This document shows, in pieces, positions 44,091 to 53,700 of a DNA stretch of 64,000 nucleotides (positions within the stretch are counted from its first letter, which is position 1; each line of letters starts with the position of its first letter). Made by a program: the position numbers and the translations under genes. Location of the stretch: assembly GCA_023393375.1 (NCBI GenBank), contig JAEWLI010000117.1, positions 1 to 64,000 on the forward strand, in the 5' to 3' direction. The DNA is from Bacteroidota bacterium. Its GTDB lineage: Bacteria > Bacteroidota > Bacteroidia > Cytophagales > Cyclobacteriaceae. The notes under the pieces were generated by a model. That model worked only from the letters and a program-made list of their open reading frames with translations, was not told the DNA's origin and searched no databases.

Positions 44091-45401
44091 TTAAACTGGT
44101 TCTCCATGAAGATCAAATTCTGTAGCTTGTACAATTTTGATCTGAGCAAAATCACCTACTCTTAAATAATGATCTTTTGCCGAAATTAAAACCTCATTGT
44201 CAACCTCCGGTGAGTCATATTCAGTGCGGCCTATATAAAACCCACCTTCTTTTTTATCAATAATGGTTTTAAAGATTTTACCAATTTTCTCCTGATTCAT
44301 TTCAAAAGAAATATGTTCCTGAATTTGCATCAACTCATTCGCACGTGCGTGTTTCTCTTTTTCAGGTACCGAGTCTTTAAACGTATAGGCATGAGTACCT
44401 TCTTCATGGGAATAGGTAAAAACGCCAAGACGATCGAATCTATTCAATTCGACAAATGTTTTGAGCTCTTCAAAATCTTCTTTGGTCTCACCCGGATGAC
44501 CAATTATCATGGTTGTGCGTAGAGCAACATCGGGTACTATTGATCTTACCTTATCGATAAGTTTTTGCGTTTTTTCTTTTGTTGTGCCACGCCTCATTAG
44601 TTGCAATACATTGTCAGAGGCATGTTGCAACGGCATATCAAGGTATTTGCAAATGTTTGGTTTGGCTGCCATTACTTCAAGTATGTCTTCAGGAAATCCT
44701 GTTGGAAAAGCATAATGCAACCTGATCCAATCGATTCCCTCTACATCAGAAAGCCGGTCTAATAATTCAGCAAGATTTCTTTTATTATATAAATCAATGC
44801 CATAATAAGTGGAGTCCTGAGCTATAACAAGCAATTCCCGGGTGCCTTTCCTTGCGAGTGATTTGGCTTCATTCACCAATTCTTCCATTGGGCGTGATAC
44901 ATGACCTCCACGCATAATGGGAATGGCACAAAATGAGCAAGGCCTGTCGCACCCCTCTGATATTTTGAGGTATGCAAAATGACTGGCTGTTGTGGTCATC
45001 CTTTCACCCAACAGCTCATGACGGTAATTTACTTTAAACTTTTTTAGTAACTGTGGCAATTCATTGGTGCCAAAATAAGCATCGACAATAGGGATCTCTT
45101 TTTGTAAATCTTCCCTATATCTTTGTGAAAGACAGCCTGTAACATAAAGTTTTTCGATCAAACCCTGTTGTTTGGCATCAGCATATTTTAGTATCGTATC
45201 TATCGATTCCTGTTTGGCACTGTCGATGAATCCACAGGTATTTATAATCACCACATTGGCTGTTTTTTCATCATTTTCATGCGTGGTCAAGATACCATTG
45301 CCATTCAGTTGTGTAAAAATATTTTCCGAATCTACAAGGTTCTTGGAGCAACCCAGTGTCACAATATTTACTTTCTGTTTTGTTCTTCCCTTAGTTTTCA
45401 A
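44091..45401 (-). CDS. rimO: ribosomal protein S12 methylthiotransferase RimO
   Basis: Radical-SAM enzyme with two Fe-S clusters that methylthiolates an aspartate of ribosomal protein S12. The 436 residues contain the N-terminal cluster (VTLGCSKNLVDSE, INTCGFIDSA, VTGCLSQRY), the radical-SAM CxxxCxxC (SEGCDRPCSFCAIPIMRGGH) and a C-terminal TRAM domain. ELLVIAQDSTYYGIDLYNKR supports RimO rather than MiaB. It is convergent with the propeller gene. TACCTTTG lies 31 bases upstream. Confidence 0.95.
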   Translation of the reverse strand: MKTKGRTKQKVNIVTLGCSKNLVDSENIFTQLNGNGILTTHENDEKTANVVIINTCGFIDSAKQESIDTILKYADAKQQGLIEKLYVTGCLSQRYREDLQKEIPIVDAYFGTNELPQLLKKFKVNYRHELLGERMTTTASHFAYLKISEGCDRPCSFCAIPIMRGGHVSRPMEELVNEAKSLARKGTRELLVIAQDSTYYGIDLYNKRNLAELLDRLSDVEGIDWIRLHYAFPTGFPEDILEVMAAKPNICKYLDMPLQHASDNVLQLMRRGTTKEKTQKLIDKVRSIVPDVALRTTMIIGHPGETKEDFEELKTFVELNRFDRLGVFTYSHEEGTHAYTFKDSVPEKEKHARANELMQIQEHISFEMNQEKIGKIFKTIIDKKEGGFYIGRTEYDSPEVDNEVLISAKDHYLRVGDFAQIKIVQATEFDLHGEPV

Positions 45402-45432
45402 TCAACTCCCGTTTTTAAAGCTTAATAACCTA

Positions 45433-45440
45433 CAAAGGTA
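45433..45440 (-). promoter_or_regulatory. -7 promoter box of rimO
   Basis: TACCTTTG on the minus strand fits TAnnTTTG, 31 bases before the ATG. Confidence 0.45.
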
Positions 45441-45581
45441 GATAATATTGTTTGTAGTATCCAGCTGAATGTAAAATTAAGGATATCATTGTTTCGGTAA
45501 TTCTTTATCGATATAATGAATGTAAACGATCTTACAAATGACATTCCTCTGATAAACCAGTAAACATCATAAAATAAATAA

Positions 45582-45589
45582 TAAATTTG
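45582..45589 (+). promoter_or_regulatory. -7 promoter box of the DUF6452 operon
   Basis: TAAATTTG fits TAnnTTTG and ends 17 bases before the first ATG of the DUF6452 gene. Confidence 0.4.
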
Positions 45590-45606
45590 TAACACAATTC
45601 AATTGG

Positions 45607-46098
45607 ATGATGAATAAAATGAGAGGCATTTTAGTTTTGTTGGTGGTGATCCTTTTAGGATTTACCACATCTTGTTACGACAATACAGATTGTGCCCATA
45701 GTTATTCTGATACACTCAGCATTCAGTTTTATACTATTACTGAAGAAGGAACCCAATCCACTTCACCCGATTTGGAACGAATCACTGCTTTGAATGCAAG
45801 CATAGCTTTGTATACTAAAGAAGAGTCAGGTTCTGTTCCTTCGAGATTTAATTTTCCGGTAAATCGGAATAGTGATACCACTACTTTTATATTCCATCAA
45901 GCAGAGGAAACAGATACATTGCAGGTGCTGGTAAAAAAGAATGTTTTTTTGGTTAATCCTGAATGTGGTATAGCTTATATTATTAACATAGACACAGCAT
46001 ACAGTTCGTTTGACTCTTTAAGCATACCAAATAAGGGATTAAGATATTACAGAAGTGTTGGTAATGAAAATATGAATAATCTTGAAATATTTCATTAG
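45607..46098 (+). CDS. DUF6452 family lipoprotein
   Basis: A 163-residue lipoprotein. The signal peptide ends ILLGFTTSC with the lipid cysteine near residue 23 and two more cysteines close by (CYDNTDC) and one near residue 130 (VNPECGIAYIINIDT). The body has beta-sandwich strands. The pattern and its partner DUF6048 fit the DUF6452 family of Bacteroidota, of unknown function. It opens an operon with the next gene, which starts inside its last codons. ATGs at 45610 and 45619 are also possible. Confidence 0.75.
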   Translation: MMNKMRGILVLLVVILLGFTTSCYDNTDCAHSYSDTLSIQFYTITEEGTQSTSPDLERITALNASIALYTKEESGSVPSRFNFPVNRNSDTTTFIFHQAEETDTLQVLVKKNVFLVNPECGIAYIINIDTAYSSFDSLSIPNKGLRYYRSVGNENMNNLEIFH

Positions 46099-46729
46099 AA
46101 TAATAGCAGTATTGATATTACTGGCAACAACTGGTTATTTTGCCAATGGGCAAAGTAAATATTTACCTAAGGGTGTCAGGGTAGGAGCTAATCTGGTGCC
46201 CATTGGAGTAACCTTGACAAATAAGGAGGTGGTTCAATATGAAGTGACTGGCGACATTAGTTTCTACAAATATTTATTGACAGTAGATATTGGACAGGCA
46301 AAATATGACCGCCAAGGCAGTGGATTATCTTATACTACAACCGGAATGTATTATAAAGGGGGCATTGATGTGAATTTTTTGCATAATGCCCCCGGAAACC
46401 ATGTGCTAGGTTTAGGGCTCAGATATGCGCGGAGTGACTATAAGAATGAAATGTCATGGTATCAACCGGATGAACTATGGGGTGAAGAAACTATGCAGGC
46501 ACAGAATGACCATCTTTCTTCTCAATGGTTCGAGGGTCTTTTGGTGCTTAAGGTGAATACCTGGGCAAATATACAATTAGGTTTTACAGGAGGGTTGAAA
46601 TTTGCCCGATCAGTAAAAGGTAGCGGTGTATTAAATGTATATGAAATCCCCGGTTATGGGTATGCTGAGCCTACAAGTTTGTGGACTTTCAATTACCATA
46701 TTTATTATTATATACCCTTTAGGAAATAA
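46082..46729 (+). CDS. DUF6048 family outer membrane protein
   Basis: A 215-residue secreted beta-barrel-like protein. The only reasonable start is TTG at 46082, overlapping DUF6452 by 17 bases; it gives the signal peptide (FIRIIAVLILLATTGYFANG-Q) that a later start would lose. The mature part opens YLPKGVRVGANLVPIG and has strands such as LGLGLRYARSDYKN, ending YHIYYYIPFRK. DUF6048 genes commonly follow DUF6452, as here. Function is unknown. The L,D-transpeptidase gene begins 5 bases after its stop. Confidence 0.78.
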   Translation: MKYFIRIIAVLILLATTGYFANGQSKYLPKGVRVGANLVPIGVTLTNKEVVQYEVTGDISFYKYLLTVDIGQAKYDRQGSGLSYTTTGMYYKGGIDVNFLHNAPGNHVLGLGLRYARSDYKNEMSWYQPDELWGEETMQAQNDHLSSQWFEGLLVLKVNTWANIQLGFTGGLKFARSVKGSGVLNVYEIPGYGYAEPTSLWTFNYHIYYYIPFRK

Positions 46730-46733
46730 GGGC

Positions 46734-47489
46734 ATGAAGAGTTATTTAATACCTTTATTTGCATCAATCTTAGTGCTGATGTTTACAAGCCAACAATCAC
46801 CATCGGATTTTAAAACTATTCAATTACAGCACCAACGTGTAAAGACAGCATATGATACAAAAAGTAATCTCATCAATCAGCTGTTAAAAAAATTCAATAT
46901 TCCTCTTTCTGAATTAAATATTTATATCAGGGTTTTTAAAAAGGAAAAGAAGCTTGAGATCTGGGGGAAAGTAAATACCAAAAATCAGTTTCAATTGCTC
47001 AAAAGTTATGATATATGTGGATTGTCAGGCAAAATGGGGCCAAAAAGGCGTCAGGGTGATGGACAAGTTCCTGAAGGTTTTTATCATATCGATAGATTTA
47101 ATCCTTTTAGTAATTTTCATCTCTCCCTTGGAATTAACTACCCCAACTCTTCAGACCGAAAATTAGGTGATCAAAATGATCCGGGTGGTGATATATTTAT
47201 CCATGGCAATTGTGTTTCCATTGGTTGCCTTGCCATGACAGATCAAGTCATCGAGGAGATTTATATACTCGCAGTGGAAGCCCGAAACAATGGCCAGAAA
47301 AAAATTCCTGTTACCATTTTTCCATCTGCAATGGATGATGAGGTTTATCTCACTACATCAAAACCAAGTGCAGAAACAATAAAATTGTGGTCAGAACTTA
47401 AGCTGGTTTATGATTTCTTTAACAGAAATAAAGCTATACCCGAAATCCGTTTCTTAAATAACGGAACTCATCAGATTTTTGATCAATAA
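46734..47489 (+). CDS. YafK-like L,D-transpeptidase family protein
   Basis: About 251 residues from ATG 46734 (signal anchor MKSYLIPLFASILVLMFTS). The upstream open frame to 46635 overlaps DUF6048 and is not used. The YkuD-type catalytic core is GGDIFIHGNCVSIGCLAM, with the His and Cys of the L,D-transpeptidase site. YDICGLSGKMGPKRRQGDGQ and VPEGFYHIDRFNPFS mark the YafK/ErfK subgroup. E. coli YafK (DpaA) is an amidase that releases Braun's lipoprotein from murein; the local substrate is unknown. It ends the operon with DUF6452 and DUF6048. Confidence 0.85.
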   Translation: MKSYLIPLFASILVLMFTSQQSPSDFKTIQLQHQRVKTAYDTKSNLINQLLKKFNIPLSELNIYIRVFKKEKKLEIWGKVNTKNQFQLLKSYDICGLSGKMGPKRRQGDGQVPEGFYHIDRFNPFSNFHLSLGINYPNSSDRKLGDQNDPGGDIFIHGNCVSIGCLAMTDQVIEEIYILAVEARNNGQKKIPVTIFPSAMDDEVYLTTSKPSAETIKLWSELKLVYDFFNRNKAIPEIRFLNNGTHQIFDQ

Positions 47490-47792
47490 GGATTTTTCAA
47501 AGTCCAAATATCATCATTATGCATATTAACCGTTAATCCTGGTAATAAGTATTTGTTTTAACAAATATTATCGCTATTTTAGAATGTTCAAAAAACACTT
47601 TTATTGATATTTGGTTATCAAGTATCTTCAAAGGATGAAATTTTAATCAAATCATAGGATTTTTAAGGTTAGTGTATCAATTTATATCTTATCTAAAGAT
47701 TTCACTACCTGCATGTTTTAAAATTATAGTAATAACATAGGCTGCCTGAAGCCAATAGTTTTTTAATTATTTTGACTTAACCTGAAATTTAT
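47490..47792. other. intergenic region with two palindromes
   Basis: About 300 bases between the transpeptidase and the hybrid kinase. Two palindromes stand close together: ATTAAC-C-GTTAAT (47525-47537) and TATTTGTT-TT-AACAAATA (47550-47567). They may be an operator or part of a transcript end. No TAnnTTTG box is clear; TATTTTG near 47771 is one base short. Confidence 0.45.
47525..47567. repeat. pair of palindromes upstream of the hybrid kinase
   Basis: Both are perfect, 6-base and 8-base arms, 12 bases apart. They lie about 230 bases before the kinase start. Confidence 0.5.
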
Positions 47793-50700
47793 ATGGAACC
47801 ATCTGTGCTGAACGAATCATCACCAGGTACTCATACACTTGATGCTGTTGAATTGTTGCAAGTCCTGACAGAATTTAAAAAAGGTAATCTCTCTGTACGA
47901 ATGCCTATTGATAAGGAAGGGGTCACAGGTAAAATCTATGATACCCTCAATGAAATCATAGAAATGAATTCCTCTATGCTTTCAGAATTCAACAAAGCCA
48001 GCGAGGTGATTGGTAAACAAGGAAATCTCAATCATCGGCTTGAAAAGTCAAAAACAGATGGAGATTGGTCAAAAGGTGTAGAATCCCTCAATACACTTAT
48101 TTCAGATCTTGTACATCCTACAATAGAAATAGCACAGGTAATCAGTTCGGTTGCAAAAGGCGATCTTTCGAGGGAAATGAATCTTGAGATTGGCAATTAT
48201 CCTTTACAAGGTGAGTTTTTGAGAATTGGGACGGAAGTAAATTCCATGGTAAAACAGCTAAACCTGTTTTCCAGAGAGGTAACCCGTGTAGCAAAAGAAG
48301 TGGGGTCAGATGGTAAACTCGGTGGTCAGGCTAAAGTAAAAGGTGTAGCAGGGGTTTGGAAAGATCTTACTGATTCTGTAAACAACATGGCAGGTAACCT
48401 GACAGACCAGGTAAGTAACATCACAGAAGTAACCACCGCCATTGCAAAGGGAGATCTGTCAAAAAAAATTACGGTAGATGTAGAAGGTGAAATGCTGGAA
48501 CTAAAAAATACCATCAATACGATGGTAGACCAGTTGAATTCGTTTGCTTCTGAAGTAACACGTGTGGCACTTGAAGTGGGAACCGAGGGCCAATTGGGTG
48601 GTCAAGCCAAAGTGAAAGGAGTGGGAGGGGTATGGAAAGAACTCACAGATTCGGTGAATCAAATGGCCGGGAACCTCACCTCTCAGGTAAGGAATATTGC
48701 TGCTGTAACAACTGCTGTAGCAAAAGGAGACTTATCCCAAAAAATTACAGTAGATGCCAAAGGAGAACTGGTGGAACTCAAAAACACCATCAACACCATG
48801 GTGGATCAGTTAAACTCCTTTTCTTCCGAAGTGACCCGTGTTGCCCGAGAAGTAGGTTCCGAAGGTCAGTTGGCTGGGCAGGCAAATGTTCCCGGTGTTG
48901 ATGGGACTTGGAAAGACCTGACAGATTCTGTAAACAGGATGGCGTCAAACCTTACAGGTCAGGTGCGGAATATTGCCGGTGTAACCACTGCCGTGGCCAG
49001 AGGTGACCTTTCCCAGAAGATTACCGTAGATGCAAAGGGAGAACTTTTGGAACTGAAAAATACCATCAACACCATGGTGGATCAGCTTAATTCATTTGCT
49101 TCTGAAGTAACGCGTGTGGCAGTGGAAGTAGGTACCGAAGGAAAACTCGGCGGACAGGCAAAGGTAAAAGGGGTTGGAGGTGTTTGGAAGGATTTAACAG
49201 ATTCTGTAAATAATATGGCAGGAAATTTAACTGCCCAGGTAAGAAATATTGCTGGGGTGACCACATCGGTGGCCAATGGTGACTTATCAAAGAAAATCAC
49301 GGTAGATGTAAAAGGTGAAATGCTGGAATTGAAAAATACCATCAATACCATGGTGGACCAGCTGAACTCATTTGCTTCTGAAGTAACCCGTGTGGCACTT
49401 GAAGTGGGTACTGAAGGACAATTAGGCGGTCAGGCAAAGGTAAAAGGTGTAGGTGGTACCTGGAAAGACCTTACAGATTCTGTAAACCAAATGGCCGGAA
49501 ACCTTACCGCTCAGGTAAGAAATATTGCTGCTGTAACAACGGCTGTGGCGAAAGGTGACTTATCCCAAAAGATCACAGTAGATGCCAAAGGGGAATTGCT
49601 GGAATTGAAAAATACCATTAACACCATGGTGGACCAGCTTAATTCGTTTTCATCAGAAGTAACCCGTGTGGCCCGTGAAGTAGGGTCTGAAGGGCAGTTG
49701 GGTGGTCAGGCTACTGTGAAAGGTGTAGGTGGTGTGTGGAAAGATTTGACAGATAATGTAAACCAATTGGCCGGAAACCTGACGGTACAGCTTCGTGATG
49801 TATCCAAAGTGGCTACTGCAATTGCCAATGGTGACCTGACACAAAAAATTACAGTAAATGTAAAGGGGGAAATCCTGCAGATAAAAGATGTGATCAACCG
49901 GATGGTTGATCAGCTGAATTCATTTGGTTCGGAGGTAACGAGGGTGGCCCGTGAAGTAGGGTCTGAAGGTCAGTTGGGAGGTCAGGCTGATGTGCCGGGA
50001 GTAGGAGGTACATGGAAAGATCTTACTGATTCTGTAAATAAAATGGCCGATAACCTCACTTCACAGGTGAGGAACATTGCAGAAGTGACCAAAGCCGTGG
50101 CACAAGGTGATCTTTCCCGTAAAATCACTGTAGAAGCCAAAGGGGAGTTGCTGGAATTGAAAAATACCATCAATACTATGGTGGATCAGTTAAATTCATT
50201 TGCATCAGAAGTAACCCGTGTGGCAAGAGAGGTGGGTACTGATGGGAAACTTGGTGGCCAGGCTTCTGTTCCTGGAGTAGCAGGTGTGTGGAAGGATCTG
50301 ACCGATTCTGTAAACCATATGGCTGACAACCTTACTGCCCAGTTGAGAAATATTGCCAATGTGGCCATTGCTGTGGCAGATGGTGACTTGTCGAAAAAGA
50401 TTACTGTAGATGTACGCGGTGAAATTTTGCAGCTTAAAGAAACCATCAATACGATGGTGGATCAGTTACGCGCATTTGCATCAGAAGTAACCCGTGTTGC
50501 CCGGGAGGTAGGTACTGACGGAAAATTGGGAGGACAGGCATTTGTACCCGGTGTTTCGGGTATTTGGAAGGACCTGACAGATTCGGTAAACCAGATGTCA
50601 AACAACCTAACCGCACAGGTTAGAAATATAGCTGAAGTAACAAAAGCTGTGGCCAGTGGTGACTTATCCAAAACTGTGGTGATCGATGTGAAAGGGGAGA

Positions 50701-53700
50701 TGATGGACTTAAAACATACCATCAATACGATGGTGGACCAATTGAATTCCTTTGCCTCAGAGGTGACCCGCGTGGCTCGTGAAGTAGGAACAGAAGGGAA
50801 ACTTGGAGGACAGGCTACTGTACGGGGGGTAGGAGGAGTATGGAAAGATTTGACCGATTCTGTAAATCAGATGGGATCCAACCTAACTGGACAGGTAAGA
50901 GGAATAGCTAAAATTGTGACTTCCGTAGCAAAAGGAAACCTGAAACAAAAGTTGTCCATCATTGCAGCGGGAGAAATGGCCCAGCTAACAGAAACCATCA
51001 ACGAAATGATTGATACACTGGCGGTATTTGCCGATCAGGTAACTACCGTTGCCCGTGAAGTGGGTGTGGAAGGCAGGTTGGGAGGACAAGCGAGTGTGCC
51101 AGGTGCTTCCGGAACATGGAAAGATCTCACCGAAAACGTAAATCAGCTGGCAGCAAATCTTACTACACAGGTGAGATCCATTTCTGAAGTAGCCTCAGCG
51201 GTTACGAAGGGTGACTTAACCGGAACAATCAGGGTAGATGCCAAAGGGGAGTTGGAAGCATTAAAAGATACCATCAACCAAATGATTGCCAATCTGCGTG
51301 AAACCACACTCCGTAACCAGGAACAAGGTTGGCTGAAATCGAACCTGGCTAAATTCACTCAAATGCTTCAAGGTCAGCGGGATTTAAACACAGTATCCAA
51401 CAAAATACTTTCCGAATTAGCCCAGGTTGTAACCGCACATTTTGGCGCATTTTATATACTGCGTAGCGATGATGACCAACAAAGGATGAGATTAAAGCTT
51501 TTAGCAGCTTATGCATATAGTGGAAAGATCATGGCTGTGAAAGAATTTGCAATGGGAGAAAGTTTGTTGGGGCAGGTGGCCTTGGAAAAAGAAAAGATTC
51601 TTTTGACAAATGTTCCTTCAGAATACATTAAAATTAGTTCCGGACTAGGTGCAGCCAGCCCATTGAATGTGATTATAATGCCAGTATTGTTTGAAACCAA
51701 GGTTAAGGCGGTGATCGAGTTGGCTTCATTCGAAGAATTCAGCCAAACACACATTCACTTTCTGGAACAATTGACGGAGTCTATTGGTATTGTTTTAAAC
51801 ACAATTGAAACCAACACCAGAACAGAAGAATTATTAACGCAATCACAATCACTTGCAGATGAGTTGCGCAGGACAAACGAAGAACTTCAGGACAAAGCCC
51901 TCTTACTGGTAAAACAAAAAGAACAGGTAGAAGGTAAAAACCAAGAGGTAGAAGAAGCCAGGAAATCACTAGAGGAAAAAGCGGAACAATTGACACTTAC
52001 TTCGAAATACAAGTCAGAATTTTTGGCAAACATGTCGCATGAGCTGCGGACACCATTAAATAGTCTGCTCATTCTGGCACAACAGCTATATGAGAATTCT
52101 GATGGCAATCTATCTGAGAAGCAGGTGAAATTTGCCAGGACTATTTTTTCGTGTGGCGAAGACCTTATACAGTTGATTAATGATATACTCGACCTTTCTA
52201 AAATCGAATCTGGTGTAATTACGGCAGAAATACTGTCAGTAAGATTTAGTGAAATCAAATCATTGGTAGATGCTACCTTCCGCCCAATTTCCGAAGCAAA
52301 ACAACTTAAGTTCAGTATAGAACTAAGTAAAGACCTGCCTGAAGCTATTGAAACAGATCCTCAGCGCTTGAACCAGATCTTAAAAAATCTGCTTTCCAAT
52401 GCATTTAAATTTACCGAAAGGGGCGAAGTGAAACTGATCATATCAAAACCTCATTCTACATCACCCCGAACTAGCTGGATAAATAAAAAAGATGATATCA
52501 TTGCTTTCACCATAAAAGATACAGGAATCGGTATTTCCAAAGAAAAGCAGATGATAGTATTTGAAGCATTCCAACAAGCAGAGGGCTCTACCAGTAGAAA
52601 ATATGGTGGTACCGGATTAGGATTGTCTATTAGCCGTGGTTTGGCAGAATTACTTGGTGGGGTAATTGATTTGGAAAGTGAACCCGGAAAAGGGAGTTCA
52701 TTCACACTTTATCACCCTTTAAAGGCGGGGGAAACGCCACTTCATTCTCCAAATGCCATTTCTGAACGTACTGAAAAATCGATTCCTGCTTCATTTACCA
52801 AAGCATTTGAAAAAGATAAGCAGGAGAAGGATATTATTCATAAAGAAGTGGAAATCATTGATGATCGCCCCAATATTACCGCAAAAGACAAAGTGGTGTT
52901 GGTAGTAGATGATGACCTTACTTTCTGTAAAATTATGGTGGATAAAGCTCATGAATTTGACCTGAAAGTAGCCGCTGCTACCAATTATCATGAGGTTTTT
53001 GAATTCGCCATGACTTATCAGCCCATTGCCATTACACTTGACATTAAATTGCCCGATACCAATGGATGGAAAGTTCTTGAATTGTTAAAGAGCGATCTGA
53101 AGCTTATGCATATTCCTGTTTACCTGATTTCTGGTGAAGATAATCGATCACTTGCATTTCGCAGGGGAGCCAGGTCTTTTCTCTTGAAACCCCTTAAAAA
53201 CCAGGATTTGTCAGAGCTGTTTTTGGATATTAAAGAATATGCCGGTAAGGAAGAGAAAGAGTTATTGATTATAGAAGACAATGAACTGGATGCTTCCAAT
53301 ATCGCCGAATTTTTAAATGATGGCAACATAAAGTCTACTGTAGTGAAGAATGGTAAAAAGGCGATTGCCACCCTGAAAAAACAAAAATTTGATGCAATTA
53401 TATTGGATTATATGCTACCGGATGTAACCGGACTGGAAATGTTGAAAATCATAAAAAGAGAACATAATGGCACAACACCTGTGATATTATACTCTGCAAA
53501 AGAATTTTCCGGCAAGGAATTAAATTCAATAAAACCTTTTACCACTCACGTCATCACCAAAGATCAACATTCTTTGAATTCATTATTGGAAGCAGCGGTA
53601 TGCAAGCTTCATATTCCTTTTGTAAAATTACCTGTGAACAAACAGAATATAATCGGGAATATTAGAAAACATGATGATTTACTGAAAGGGAAACATGTAT

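Noticed and set aside
48326..50725. Series of minus-strand frames of 63-89 codons repeated through the kinase gene
   Set aside because: They recur with the 276-base period of the HAMP units and are the antisense shadow of the repeat; there is no independent start signal.
48297..51332. Regular direct repeats suggestive of a CRISPR-like array
   Set aside because: The units are 276 bases, in frame and coding; there are no spacers and no cas genes.
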